A stretch of DNA of 64,000 nucleotides from Halodesulfovibrio sp. MK-HDV (GTDB lineage: Bacteria > Desulfobacterota > Desulfovibrionia > Desulfovibrionales > Desulfovibrionaceae), in contig NZ_WYDS01000015.1 in the NCBI RefSeq assembly GCF_009914765.1, positions 1 through 64,000 of the forward strand, read 5' to 3'. This document shows, piece by piece, positions 8,669 to 17,851 of the stretch. Position 1 is the first letter of the stretch. Each line of letters starts with the position of its first letter. A model generated the notes under the pieces. It made no database searches and was not told the origin of the DNA. It worked only from the letters and a program-made list of their open reading frames with translations. The position numbers were made by a program, and so were the translations under genes.

Positions 8669-11383
8669 TTAGATTCCTTCGTATTCGGTACGTGCAATAA
8701 GTTCATCCTGAACGCTCTTACCAATTTCAACCCAGTACTGGGTAAAGCCAGCAACTCGAACCATGAGGTCACGATAGTTTTGCGGGTTGTTCTGAGCGTC
8801 GACAAGCATTTTGGAGTCAACAACGTTGTACTGAACGTGGAAGCCGCCTTTACGCATGTACGCACGGGTAAGGTCGATAAGTTTGCGTGATCCAGCTTCG
8901 CCGTTAATTGCGCTTGGGTGGATCTTAATGTTGAGCTGTGAGTTCTGTGACTGGGAATGATCCCAACCGGCAGCGGAGCTCATCAATGCAAATGGACCAT
9001 TGCGATCTGTACCTGGGTATGCTGACAAGGAAGCATCAGCGAACGTAGTTCCGGAAAGACGTCCGTCAGCAGACGCGATGGTTGCTGAGCCCATTGCACC
9101 GTGTGTAGATACTGAGATCTGGCATGGGTACATTGGATGGCCGTAAAGGGATTCGTAGTTTGAACAATCCGGACAGAAGAAGTTTTCCCAGTCTTGCAGG
9201 ATGGAGTCGGCATACTCAACGTCGTTACCGTATTTTGGTGCCTGCAGGCACTGGAAGTGGAGTTTGTCCCACTCGCCGTGATCCAGATCTTTTTTCTGCT
9301 GGTCAGCAATGGAGAAAGAGTTAACTTCGTGCGCTGTTCTAAAGCCAAAGTTGTTTGCCATTGCTTCTTTCAGACCGTCAAGGGAAACTGTTTTTTCTTC
9401 AAAAACAAGTTTCTTGATGGCTGCAAGAGAGTTGATGGTTGTGATGGTACCGGCAGATTCTACGTTGTAGGTTGCATTGTAACGATAGCCAAGTTCGTTA
9501 ATGAGATGACCAGTTGCAAGGCAATCCGGTTTCAGCATGGAGTGGAAGACGCCCATGTTGTTTTTACGCCAAACATCATGCTGTACGTTGTTGGTAAGTG
9601 CCAGAACGTCACAAGCTTTCTGCCAGTACAACTTGAACTGATCCCAGATTGTATCGTAGGAATCAAGTTTACGGCCATGCGGTGCAAAAACCTGTTCTTT
9701 AGTTCTTTGATCCAAACCATTCCACAATGTGAGTTCAAGAACTTTAGGCATGGAAACAAAGTGGACACCAACGGAAGTCGGCTGGCCTGCACCACCAGGA
9801 ATCCAGTACTCTTTGTCATTAAGGTGTAGCGGTTTCCAGCAACATGCGGATGTTTCAAGACAGCCGCCGATAGCCCATGCACGGGCTTCTTCTTCTGTCA
9901 TACCTTCCGGGCCGTACTGCTTCATAAGGAAACTGTGAGCAACAGGGGTGTTCATGAATGCAGGGTAGCCAGCACCGGTTTTGATTACATCAGCAGCGAG
10001 CATGAGGAAATCTTCCGGTAATTTCTCATCATAAAGAAGAGCAATAGTCGGCTGCGGCATAGCGTTGGAAGCAGCAGCACGCAGAACAAGGTATTCAAGT
10101 TTGTTGGTTGCTGCGCGACCATCTTTATCCAGACCACCGATTGATACGGTGTTGAATGTGTTACCGGATAATACGCCGCCAACAACACCCATGGAAGCGA
10201 AACAGTCAATTGAACTTTTAACAAGTCGATCTAATTCGAGAAGTTCAAGTACTTCATCTTCAGTGATGCGTCCTGCTTCCATATCCTGTTCAAAGTAAGG
10301 GTATAGAACCTGACCGATACGTCCTGGAGAAAGACCGGAGATAGCATCTTCGTTCAGTACGGAAAGGTGGATTGTTTCGATGAGCTGGAATGCTTCGCGG
10401 AAGGTGCGAGGAGGATTGTGTGCAATCCATTCTAAAATTTCTGCCATTTCGCAGTATTCAGCACGCTGCTGGTCGTCTTTTTCAATAGCTTCCAGTCTGC
10501 GTGCTTCTTTAGCGTAGTTCAGAATCCAGTTCTGCACGCCTTCGATAGCGTAAATTACTGCATGGTAGTTGAAGAGACGGTTTGTGCCGACCATGCCGTC
10601 GCCATCTGCGCGTCCAGCAACTTCGTCGCGTAATTCTTTGGCCATTTTGATGAGGCCGTCAAAACCGTACTCAAGAGGGAAATAGTAGTTAATTACTTCA
10701 CGACCCTGCGGAAGTGTGTAGCCGGAGTCGAACATACAGACGATGTTACGCATAATGTTTTCTTTAACATTATAGTCTGGAACCATCATTTCGTATTTAT
10801 GTCCGAGATCGTCGACTGATTTGCCAACCCACATTTTGGCAAGCTTAACAAGCGCTGGGATTTCTTCCTGACGCATGCCGAATTTACCAGCAATTGAAAC
10901 TACATTACCAAAACTTGCGACAACGTTACCGCCGCCTTGACCAAATTTGGAATGTTCATCAGCGGAGGCAGAACCTCTTTCCAATGCTTCCTGATATAAT
11001 GCTTCTTCCTGAGCAACATAGAAGCCTTCGGACAACCATGGCATCGGGAATGAGCCACGGAAGTATGATGCTTTATGCATAACAAGTTTTTCACCAGGGT
11101 AGATTACCGGAGTCAAATTAGAGAAGGCACGCTTGAGTGCTTTGGCGCGGCGAACAACAGGAATTTCGCCGTCGTTTTTCATGTACTCACGTGTGTACCA
11201 GTAAGAAAACTCGTTGTTCGCACTGGAGAGAGTCTCCATGAAAATATCTTTGAGCTTTTTTACTCGTGGATGTGGTTCAATTCTAATTTCGCGGTCTACA
11301 ATTTCTTCAGGTGCTTTGCCGCATGCCTGAAAATCCATTGAAATACCGGCATCTGCCATGACTTCTTTAAAAGTCTTAGCCAT
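8669..11383 (-). CDS. hpdB: glycyl radical 4-hydroxyphenylacetate (arylacetate) decarboxylase, catalytic subunit
   Basis: A 904-residue glycyl radical enzyme, the length of HPAD. It removes CO2 from 4-hydroxyphenylacetate to give p-cresol, anaerobically in the cytoplasm. Radical site Gly879 lies in RVAGFTQYW. Active-site Cys508 and Glu510 are in GGCLETS, the HPAD signature; His541 (GVHF), Glu642 (NVESAG), Ser349 and Phe410 occupy the positions of the clostridial active-site residues. The sequence closely tracks clostridial HpdB throughout (for example [18 protein letters not shown]). Start ATG 11383 has CGGAGG upstream. First gene of a five-gene operon; a candidate sigma-54 promoter lies 64-80 bp upstream. 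Phenylacetate or another arylacetate as substrate is possible. Confidence 0.93.
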   Translation of the reverse strand: MAKTFKEVMADAGISMDFQACGKAPEEIVDREIRIEPHPRVKKLKDIFMETLSSANNEFSYWYTREYMKNDGEIPVVRRAKALKRAFSNLTPVIYPGEKLVMHKASYFRGSFPMPWLSEGFYVAQEEALYQEALERGSASADEHSKFGQGGGNVVASFGNVVSIAGKFGMRQEEIPALVKLAKMWVGKSVDDLGHKYEMMVPDYNVKENIMRNIVCMFDSGYTLPQGREVINYYFPLEYGFDGLIKMAKELRDEVAGRADGDGMVGTNRLFNYHAVIYAIEGVQNWILNYAKEARRLEAIEKDDQQRAEYCEMAEILEWIAHNPPRTFREAFQLIETIHLSVLNEDAISGLSPGRIGQVLYPYFEQDMEAGRITEDEVLELLELDRLVKSSIDCFASMGVVGGVLSGNTFNTVSIGGLDKDGRAATNKLEYLVLRAAASNAMPQPTIALLYDEKLPEDFLMLAADVIKTGAGYPAFMNTPVAHSFLMKQYGPEGMTEEEARAWAIGGCLETSACCWKPLHLNDKEYWIPGGAGQPTSVGVHFVSMPKVLELTLWNGLDQRTKEQVFAPHGRKLDSYDTIWDQFKLYWQKACDVLALTNNVQHDVWRKNNMGVFHSMLKPDCLATGHLINELGYRYNATYNVESAGTITTINSLAAIKKLVFEEKTVSLDGLKEAMANNFGFRTAHEVNSFSIADQQKKDLDHGEWDKLHFQCLQAPKYGNDVEYADSILQDWENFFCPDCSNYESLYGHPMYPCQISVSTHGAMGSATIASADGRLSGTTFADASLSAYPGTDRNGPFALMSSAAGWDHSQSQNSQLNIKIHPSAINGEAGSRKLIDLTRAYMRKGGFHVQYNVVDSKMLVDAQNNPQNYRDLMVRVAGFTQYWVEIGKSVQDELIARTEYEGI

Positions 11384-11446
11384 TGCTGCCTCCGAGTTGA
11401 TAATTGTCTAGTAAAACGTAATTTATCAATTGATGTAAGTACTCAC

Positions 11447-11463
11447 TACATAAAGCATGCCAA
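11447..11463 (-). promoter_or_regulatory. candidate sigma-54 promoter of the hpd operon
   Basis: Minus strand reads TTGGCATGCTTTATGTA: a good -24 box (TTGGCA) and a -12 box with GT in place of GC at the correct spacing. It gives a leader of about 50 nt before hpdB. A sigma-54 activator gene is divergently encoded next to it, which supports the call. Confidence 0.6.
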
Positions 11464-11634
11464 GGTTTGCAGTGAGAAAATAATTTTGGAGAAGCTGTAT
11501 TATTTTGGGTGGTTGAGTTATAGTTTTCGTGTTTTGGGAAAAAGTCCTGTAGATAGCAGGTGTTACAAAGCGTGACAGTTGGATGATGCCGCTTGATGAT
11601 AATGGGATGATTTATTCGAAGATATTGGTGATTA

Positions 11635-11650
11635 CCCTTGTATACAGGGG
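11635..11650. promoter_or_regulatory. palindromic candidate activator site between hpdB and its regulator
   Basis: The near-perfect palindrome CCCTTGTATACAGGGG lies about 175 bp upstream of the -24 element and about 95 bp upstream of the regulator start, a normal distance for a sigma-54 enhancer. It could serve both activation of hpd and autoregulation. Confidence 0.5.
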
Positions 11651-11743
11651 ATAATTGTCCGTGTAATGAAAGCCGACGGCAGGTGTAATGATATGTGACA
11701 GGTGTCTCTATTGATTACACATAAATGTTTCGGGAGTGAATTC

Positions 11744-13159
11744 ATGTTTCAACAAGTCGATATGTTTCCTGAATTGTGGCAGTTTGTAGAGTTTCAGAGC
11801 AAAGTATTAGATTATTCTGCAGACGGCCTGATGGTTGTAGATCGTTTTGGTAAGATTATTTTTGTGAATAACAGTTTTTGTGAACTGCACGATGTGGACA
11901 AGCTTGATGTGCAGGGTATGCACGTAAGTGATGTTATCGAGAATACCCGTATGCACCTTGTTGCCGAGTCCGGTGTGAGTGAACACGATGATGTGCAGCA
12001 GATTAACGGGAAGACATATGTTGTTTCCCGTGTTCCTATCGTGGAGGAAGGCGAGTGCCGTGGTGCTGTCGGAATTGTTCGTTTTCGATATGTAGATGAG
12101 GTTGCTGCGCTTAGTGACAACATTAAAAGGCTACAGAAAAAGATCTTAGCCATGCGCGAAGTCCGTCGCGTGAGCGCAGGAACAGAATATTCTTTCGATA
12201 ATATTCAGGGAAAGACGCTGGCGCTGAAGCAGGCAAAAGAGACGGCAATGCAGGCAGCAATGGCGCAAGCCACCGTGTTGCTGCACGGAGAATCTGGTGT
12301 GGGCAAGGAGTGCTTTGCACAGAGCATTCATAATTTAAGCCCTCGAGCAGACGGGCCTTTTATTCGCCTGAACTGTTCTGCAATTCAGGAGACGCTTTTT
12401 GAGTCCGAATTATTCGGTTACGAAGAAGGCGCTTTTACCGGAGCACGTAAAGGCGGCAAGAAAGGGAAGTTTGAATTAGCCCACGGCGGTACAATTTTCT
12501 TGGATGAGATTGGCGATATGCCTCTTTCAACACAGGCAAAGCTGCTGCGTGTAATTCAGGAAAAGGAAGTTGATAGACTGGGTAGTGAAAAACGAACTAC
12601 CGTTGATGTGCGAATTATTGCCGCAACAAACTGTGATTTGCAGAAAATGATTGCTGAGAAGCGATTCAGGGAAGATCTGTTTTACCGGTTGAACGTCATT
12701 CCTATTACTGTTCCCCCATTGCGTGACTGTCCGAAAGATATTCCGTTGCTGGCAAAGAATATTTGGCGTCAGCTTTCCATTAAAAATGGTATTTTCCATA
12801 AGCGTCTGACAAATATGGCATTTCAAGAATTGCAATCACGTCCTTGGAATGGGAATATTCGTGAGCTGAAAAATGTGCTCGAAAGAGCGCTGGTTATGAT
12901 TCAGCATAATGAGATTACAGAGCACGATTTGCAAAATATTCTTATTGAGAATGAGGCTCGCACAGCTTCTGCTCATGACGAACTGGACGGTGCGCCATTC
13001 AGTTTGACTGTTCTTGTAGAGAATACAGAAAGGCGTGCGGTAACGCAGGCGCTGAGTGTTGCGGAAGGCAACAGGTCAAAGGCTGCCAAGCTGCTGGGAA
13101 TATCAAGACCGCTACTGTACAAAAAAATGCATAAGTACAATCTGGATGATACGGAATAG
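11744..13159 (+). CDS. sigma-54-dependent activator of the arylacetate decarboxylase operon
   Basis: A 471-residue regulator. An N-terminal PAS-like sensor (FVEFQSKVLDYSADGLMVVDRFGKIIFVNNSF) is followed by the AAA+ domain with Walker A GESGVGKE, an intact GAFTGA loop (contacts sigma-54) and FLDEIGD, and a C-terminal Fis-type helix-turn-helix (NRSKAAKLLGISRPLLYKKM). There is no receiver domain, so it probably senses a small molecule rather than a phosphate. The start is placed at ATG 11744 with GGGAG 7 nt upstream; a GTG at 11702 is possible but has no site. It is divergent from hpdB, so activation of hpd in response to arylacetate is the natural inference. Confidence 0.9.
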   Translation: MFQQVDMFPELWQFVEFQSKVLDYSADGLMVVDRFGKIIFVNNSFCELHDVDKLDVQGMHVSDVIENTRMHLVAESGVSEHDDVQQINGKTYVVSRVPIVEEGECRGAVGIVRFRYVDEVAALSDNIKRLQKKILAMREVRRVSAGTEYSFDNIQGKTLALKQAKETAMQAAMAQATVLLHGESGVGKECFAQSIHNLSPRADGPFIRLNCSAIQETLFESELFGYEEGAFTGARKGGKKGKFELAHGGTIFLDEIGDMPLSTQAKLLRVIQEKEVDRLGSEKRTTVDVRIIAATNCDLQKMIAEKRFREDLFYRLNVIPITVPPLRDCPKDIPLLAKNIWRQLSIKNGIFHKRLTNMAFQELQSRPWNGNIRELKNVLERALVMIQHNEITEHDLQNILIENEARTASAHDELDGAPFSLTVLVENTERRAVTQALSVAEGNRSKAAKLLGISRPLLYKKMHKYNLDDTE

Positions 13160-13162
13160 CGC

Positions 13163-14002
13163 TTAGCAGGTGCTGTGACAATGGGCGTGGATCGTTTCAA
13201 GGATGACTTGCGTTGTCCAGACTACGCCTATGTGTGTACGTATGAAGCTCGAAGAGCCAGTGGTGAGTCCTTCAAGTCGTCCTGCATAGACTCCGAGAAG
13301 TTGGTCAACAAGCGGGTAGGAATTGAGGGCACGTGTCAGGTGGTTATTTGCATCTGTCTTCAGGTAACCGTTTGTGTCGCGAGCTATGACTATACCACCG
13401 GAACAGCCGGATGATGTGTAGCCGGAAAGCAGTATTGTCGGCTCGTTTGGATCATACGCTGCTATTTTACTTCCGACAGCGATAGGGCGGCCATTGTAGT
13501 CTCTTCCTCCGGGATAGCCATACACCAGTGCATTACTTCCGGCAGGCAGGAACATGTCTGTCACAATATGATGCGGCCGTGTTGGTGTCTGTTGATTGGA
13601 CTCAAGAGGAAAACCAAGCGTGTTGTTCCAATTGGGGATTGTCGTTTCTTCCGGAATTATTGCATGTAAGTTAAGTGTGGCAACGTCGCAGCCGCGTAAA
13701 TGAGTTGCGGCGGGGTGCACTGTAAATAAGCTTTTGTTGTGAACGTATGGAACGAACGACAGTAATAATTTGTTCGCATAATAGAGTTCTATACGGGATG
13801 GACGGGGCGGAAATTTTTGTTTGAAATGGGCTTCAGCAGATACGCCGCCGCTCAAGTTGTGGAATGCAGTGACGAGATATTGTGTGTTTTTATAATACAG
13901 TATGAATCCGGAACCGACAGCCCAGCTCTCATCACCAAGGTCAATAATGATCTTGATTAAGTAGTCCTGAATGGGGTCTGGAATATACGAATTGTACTGC
14001 AT
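13163..14002 (-). CDS. trypsin-like serine peptidase domain protein
   Basis: A 279-residue protein with a chymotrypsin-fold outline. It has GSGFI near the start, His48 in VTAFHNL, Asp106 in CDVATLNL and Ser201 in SGCSGGIVI, so the catalytic triad order His-Asp-Ser is present. No signal peptide is visible, which suggests cytoplasmic location. It runs convergently towards the hpd regulator and ends 3 bp from that gene's stop. Substrate and role are unknown. Such proteins are sometimes defence- or stress-linked, but nothing nearby shows that. Confidence 0.7.
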   Translation of the reverse strand: MQYNSYIPDPIQDYLIKIIIDLGDESWAVGSGFILYYKNTQYLVTAFHNLSGGVSAEAHFKQKFPPRPSRIELYYANKLLLSFVPYVHNKSLFTVHPAATHLRGCDVATLNLHAIIPEETTIPNWNNTLGFPLESNQQTPTRPHHIVTDMFLPAGSNALVYGYPGGRDYNGRPIAVGSKIAAYDPNEPTILLSGYTSSGCSGGIVIARDTNGYLKTDANNHLTRALNSYPLVDQLLGVYAGRLEGLTTGSSSFIRTHIGVVWTTQVILETIHAHCHSTC

Positions 14003-14130
14003 AGCGTAGTTTTTTGGGTGAAAGGTTCTCCCGCATTATAGTAGATTAAATGGTGGCGTGATCGTTGTAATGTATATGTTACGTTTGAATCGTTGGGGAC
14101 GAGCCGCAGAATTTGTCTATGTAAATACAA

Positions 14131-14157
14131 AATCCAGACACAAAGAATGTCTGGATT
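14131..14157 (-). terminator. terminator of the phenylacetate-CoA ligase gene
   Basis: A perfect 10-bp stem (AATCCAGACA with complement) and a 7-nt loop, followed on the minus strand by ATTTTGTATTT, 29 bp after the ligase stop. Confidence 0.75.
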
Positions 14158-14185
14158 CTGCAAAATATAGTCGAATGGAGCGGGG

Positions 14186-15475
14186 CTAGCGATTGTCTAC
14201 AACACGCTGTGCTTTACCGGGAGATTTCGGGAGGCTGTTCCGTTGTACGAGCTCAATACGTGGTGTGATGAGAATCTCGCTGCGGAGCTGGTCTGCAATT
14301 CTATGCTGAAGTCCCTGAAGGACGCGCATATCTTCTACAAAGTATTCTTCTTTTATTTCAACTTTGATACGCATCTGGTCTATGAAGCTATCGTTTTCAA
14401 GCTCAATGACGTAGTTCTCTCCAACCTCAGGGAAGTTCATCAAAACTTCTTCCACCTGCATCGGGTAAATATTCACCCCTTTGAGGATAAGCATGTCATC
14501 GGCTCGTCCCAAAATTCTATCAATCCTGCGGTGGACTCTACCGCACTCACATTCGCCGGTAATGAAACGCGTTAAATCTCTAGTTCGGTAGCGAATAATC
14601 GGCATTGCTTTTCTGTTGAGTGTCGTCATAACCAGTTCGCCGATTTCTCCGTCAGGAACAGGCTGTAACGTCATTGGATCAACAATTTCTGCAATGAATG
14701 CATCTTCCCAAATATGCAAACCTGACTGATAGGTGCACTCAAAGCCCACACCCGGTCCGTTCATTTCTGAAAGACCATATGAGTTGTACGCTTTTGCGCC
14801 GAGGAATTGTTCAATGCGCTGACGTGTTTCTTCCGTATGTGGTTCAGCGCCTGTGACGATAATTTCCAAAGGTAGTTCTTCAGGAGAGTATCCTTGTTCC
14901 TGTAGTGAAGCGCCTAGGTAGAGTGCGTAGGATGGAATTATGTGGGCTGCATGAGTATTGAAATCCTGCATAAGCTTTAATTGTCGTGCTGTATTACCGG
15001 GGCCTGATGGAATAGTGAGACAACCCAGTCGTTCTGCACCGTAATGTAAGCCAAGGCCGCCAGTGAAGAGACCATATCCAGTCATATTCTGAAAGGCATG
15101 AGTAGGGCGTACTCCCACCATATGAAGGCATCGGGCAACAAGGCTTGTCCAGTTATTCAAATCTTCTTGAGTGTGATGAATAACAGTCGGCGAACCTGTT
15201 GTACCGCTTGATGCGTGCATCCGCACAATTTCAGTCCGTGGAACTGTGGTCATTTTGTCTGGATACTGTGACCGCAGGTCGTCCTTTGTTGTGAAAGGAA
15301 GTTTCCGGATATCTTCGGGAGTAGTTATGGATGAAGGGGTAACACCAGCATCTGCAAACTGCTGTCGATAAAACGGTGCTTTTGCAGCTTGATTCATTGT
15401 TGATTGAAGACGTTCAACTTGAATTTGAGAAATCTGATCCCTAGACCAGCCTTCAGCAGGGTCGTAGTAGTGCAT
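14186..15475 (-). CDS. paaK: phenylacetate-CoA ligase
   Basis: AMP-forming acyl-CoA synthetase of 429 residues that converts phenylacetate, ATP and CoA to phenylacetyl-CoA. The AMP-binding motif is SSGTTGSPTVIHHT; NSYGLSEMNGPG and the C-terminal hinge region (RILGRADDMLILKGVNIYP) fit the PaaK family, as does the length. In anaerobes these enzymes also serve indoleacetate or other arylacetates made from aromatic amino acids. It is only 2.8 kb from the arylacetate decarboxylase operon but in its own unit, so a shared arylacetate theme is plausible, not proven. Start ATG 15475 follows a purine-rich site (AAAAGAGG). Confidence 0.92.
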   Translation of the reverse strand: MHYYDPAEGWSRDQISQIQVERLQSTMNQAAKAPFYRQQFADAGVTPSSITTPEDIRKLPFTTKDDLRSQYPDKMTTVPRTEIVRMHASSGTTGSPTVIHHTQEDLNNWTSLVARCLHMVGVRPTHAFQNMTGYGLFTGGLGLHYGAERLGCLTIPSGPGNTARQLKLMQDFNTHAAHIIPSYALYLGASLQEQGYSPEELPLEIIVTGAEPHTEETRQRIEQFLGAKAYNSYGLSEMNGPGVGFECTYQSGLHIWEDAFIAEIVDPMTLQPVPDGEIGELVMTTLNRKAMPIIRYRTRDLTRFITGECECGRVHRRIDRILGRADDMLILKGVNIYPMQVEEVLMNFPEVGENYVIELENDSFIDQMRIKVEIKEEYFVEDMRVLQGLQHRIADQLRSEILITPRIELVQRNSLPKSPGKAQRVVDNR

Positions 15476-15683
15476 GGTGTACCTCTTTTAAATCATGTAG
15501 TTATCCTGTCGCGCTAGACTGCTGTCTTGCTTTTTGTGTGTCAATTAGTATCGTTATACGTTGTATAGAATAAGGCTGGCTATCTTTTTCAAGCAGTATC
15601 CGTGATGGCGGGACTATTGATCTGTTTGGGTTTTCTTTTGAGACAAGATCGCCAATGCGAAATATGCAATGTATTGCGAAGGT

Positions 15684-15717
15684 TCAAAAAAAGCCCCTCA
15701 CCATTGGTGAGAGGCTT
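15684..15717 (-). terminator. terminator of the lipoprotein gene pair
   Basis: Minus strand: a 12-bp stem with one mismatch (AAGCCTCTCACC against GGTGAGGGGCTT), a 3-nt loop and a following run of seven T residues. Confidence 0.85.
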
Positions 15718-15784
15718 AATTTGTCTCAAAAGTATCTGTCAGCAGTTTCAGCGAAGTACGCTGAAAGGCAGAGTGTTGCGGCTG

Positions 15785-16318
15785 CTACATATTTTCTTTT
15801 TCAAGGAAAACAGCTTTACCGACTTTAGAGAAAATACTTTGGTACACGGTGGCATTGTATACAGGCTGTGACCAGATATTACCGCCAGCGTTACTTACGG
15901 CTTTTTGTACGATGCTGATTCGCACCTGAACATTTTTTCCGTAGGTTTTAATAAATGATGAAGCCTCGGAGCGGAGTGTTGTCTGGTATGTGCCAGCACC
16001 TGCGCCAAGGTTAAATTCTGCGGCAAATTTTGTGCTGCTATCAAGTTCGTAAACTTCTTTAGCGGCAGTAATTACGCCTAATTCTTTGTCTGTTGAACTG
16101 ATACTGAAGCCTTCATCCATAAGCGCCCCAATAACAGCTTTAACTACTTGCAGTTCTGTTACACCAGAGTATTCGCGTGTCTGCATCTGGCGGATCTGTA
16201 GTTGAGTAAGATCAGGTGCAGGTGGCGGTGTAGGAGAGTGCGCGCAGCCTGCAAGAAACATTAAACAAAGTGATACGAGAAGCAGTTTAGAACTTGCTTG
16301 AGTGATACGAAATTTCAT
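15785..16318 (-). CDS. hypothetical lipoprotein
   Basis: A 177-residue protein with a lipoprotein signal (LLLVSLCLMFLAGC, lipobox LAGC), so it is probably anchored in the outer membrane. The mature part (GFSISSTDKELGVITAAKE and later VQVRISIVQKAV) looks like an alpha/beta domain seen in small envelope lipoproteins. I do not recognise a named family. Its start overlaps the end of the upstream lipoprotein gene by 32 bp, so the two are translationally coupled and probably act together. Confidence 0.75.
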   Translation of the reverse strand: MKFRITQASSKLLLVSLCLMFLAGCAHSPTPPPAPDLTQLQIRQMQTREYSGVTELQVVKAVIGALMDEGFSISSTDKELGVITAAKEVYELDSSTKFAAEFNLGAGAGTYQTTLRSEASSFIKTYGKNVQVRISIVQKAVSNAGGNIWSQPVYNATVYQSIFSKVGKAVFLEKENM

Positions 16319-16694
16319 CTACAAATCCTTCAACAAATTTGATGATAACTGTGAGTGTGTTTTGGGAAGACTGCACTGCACCTGCGCTGCCTTCACCACT
16401 AAGAAGGAACAGGAAATATCCATTGGAACTGTTAGAATAGCTTTTTGCAGAGCTAACTTTATCCCAAATGTAGGTTTCTTTACCGGAAGAGTCTTTTGTC
16501 ACGATGTTAGGTGATCCTAACGCGGCAATAACGTCAGGCTGACTCATTCCTTTCTGAATTTTAGCTTGCACTACACCAGGTGTAAGCTTTTTCCCGTCTT
16601 CAATTCCAACGCCTTTCTGGTGATGCTGTGCACCACATCCTGAAGCAAAAATAGTCAGGATAACAATAAGGCTGAGTGTGGCTAATCTATACAT
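16287..16694 (-). CDS. SmpA/BamE-like small lipoprotein
   Basis: A 135-residue lipoprotein (signal ending IFASGC). The mature part has KIQKGMSQPDVIAALGSPN followed by ETYIWDK, the helix-then-strand pattern of the SmpA/OmlA (BamE-like) domain, in which a short helix is followed by a G-x-P turn. BamE proteins support outer-membrane protein assembly, but many paralogues have unknown roles. It is first in a two-gene unit with the overlapping downstream lipoprotein. The Ser/Gly-rich segment SYSNSSNGYFLFLLSGEGSAG is unusual. Confidence 0.65.
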   Translation of the reverse strand: MYRLATLSLIVILTIFASGCGAQHHQKGVGIEDGKKLTPGVVQAKIQKGMSQPDVIAALGSPNIVTKDSSGKETYIWDKVSSAKSYSNSSNGYFLFLLSGEGSAGAVQSSQNTLTVIIKFVEGFVDEISYHSSKF

Positions 16695-17015
16695 ACTTTC
16701 TCCTTAGCGGATCTTTTAGTTCTTTTATTGGTTATGGGCAATTTTTTTCTTTATTTTTTAAGCGATCTCGGGTTGTTAGGATAGAAATTGGCTTTTTAAT
16801 ATAACTACTTGTACTGTTAGGAAAAATGATCATCTAACAGCAGAATGTATATCTGTTTTACATTCTTTTTTTATGCAACATTCCATGTGACTATCCATAT
16901 AATTTTCGTGAAAGACAATTTGAATAGCGCGGAATGTAAAGGGACGATGGTTATCGTAAGGGAAAGATGATGGCTATGATGTAAGAAAAGGTACAGAAAA
17001 AGGGCAGAGTGCGGG
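16695..17015. other. intergenic region, no gene recognised
   Basis: AT-rich spacer between the end of the AraC gene remnant and the lipoprotein pair, presumably carrying the lipoprotein promoter. No clear hairpin or small gene seen. Confidence 0.4.
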
Positions 17016-17833
17016 CTAGTTGGAATTTGTTTTGCGGTAATTTCCAGGTGAAACGCCCATTACTTTACGGAAGGTGCGTGTAAAGTGGCTTTGATCGAAA
17101 AAGCCTAACGAGATAGCAAGCTCGCTCAGCGGGATGTTCATGCTCAGTTGTTGTCTTGCTTCGGCGACACGGTGAGCTTGCAGGTAGTCGTTGGGGCTTA
17201 TTCCCATGCGTTTAGAAAGATCCGCTGAAAGTGGAATGGGCTTAAACGTGCATGTTCTGCAAGGGAAGATAAAGGCAGTTTTTGGGCGTGGTTCTTTTTT
17301 AGAAATTGGCAGGCACTGTCTACCACCGGCTCAGGGAGCTGAATGTCTTTAGGCGTTGTTGTAGGCTGGTATTGCAGCAGGGCAGCTATATATTGTTGGA
17401 TTAAAGTAAGGGCATGATGATTCATGCCCTGTGTTTTTATGAGAGCAAAAATGTTCCGAAGTTGTTGAGAAAGGTGTTCGTTTTTGTGGCAAATTTCCGG
17501 AAAAAATGGGCGGGAATGCTTGCTGCCGAGATGTTGTGGAACAATCTCTTCTACCATTTCAGGTGTTACACTGAGAATGCTATAGCAATGATCAGCACTG
17601 CACGTACATGCATGAACCTGTGAAGGTTGCAATACGAACAGCTCTTTCTCGGCAATACAATACGTATCGTCGCCACATGTAATACTCCGTGTACCCGCTT
17701 CAACAAGTCCGAAGAGGTAGGTGGAGTGGATATGGCGCTGGAAGGTGTTTTGTATTCGCTTGCCGAATATCGCTTCAATTCCCCATTCTTCAGAAAAATT
17801 GAGAATGCGGACTTCGTTTTTCTCTTTTACCAT
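17016..17833 (-). pseudogene. AraC family transcriptional regulator, disrupted by a single-base frameshift
   Basis: The first 211 codons (17833 down to 17198) carry an AraC-type cupin sensor (HIHSTYLFGLVEAGTRSITCG) and the first helix-turn-helix (LPLSSLAEHARLSPFHFQRIF), then run into a stop. The second helix-turn-helix (MGISPNDYLQAHRVAEARQQ through FDQSHFTRTFRKVMGVSPGNYR) continues in another frame to 17016. Adding one T to the TTT at 17216-17218 (minus strand) restores IFSKRMGISPNDYL. Either a recent pseudogene or a homopolymer sequencing error. It lies 18 bp after the cupin gene on the same strand, so the two are probably one unit. Confidence 0.85.
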
Positions 17834-17851
17834 TCGTACCCACGTCTATAA

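Noticed and set aside
8669-11383. Glycyl radical enzyme as isethionate, choline or glycerol lyase
   Set aside because: The GCLETS active loop, the 904-residue length, the HpdC partner and a two-cluster activase all point to the arylacetate decarboxylase type.
17198-17220. Programmed ribosomal frameshift in the AraC gene
   Set aside because: The ATCTTTCTAAAC site is not a canonical slippery heptamer and there is no evident stimulatory structure; an indel is simpler.
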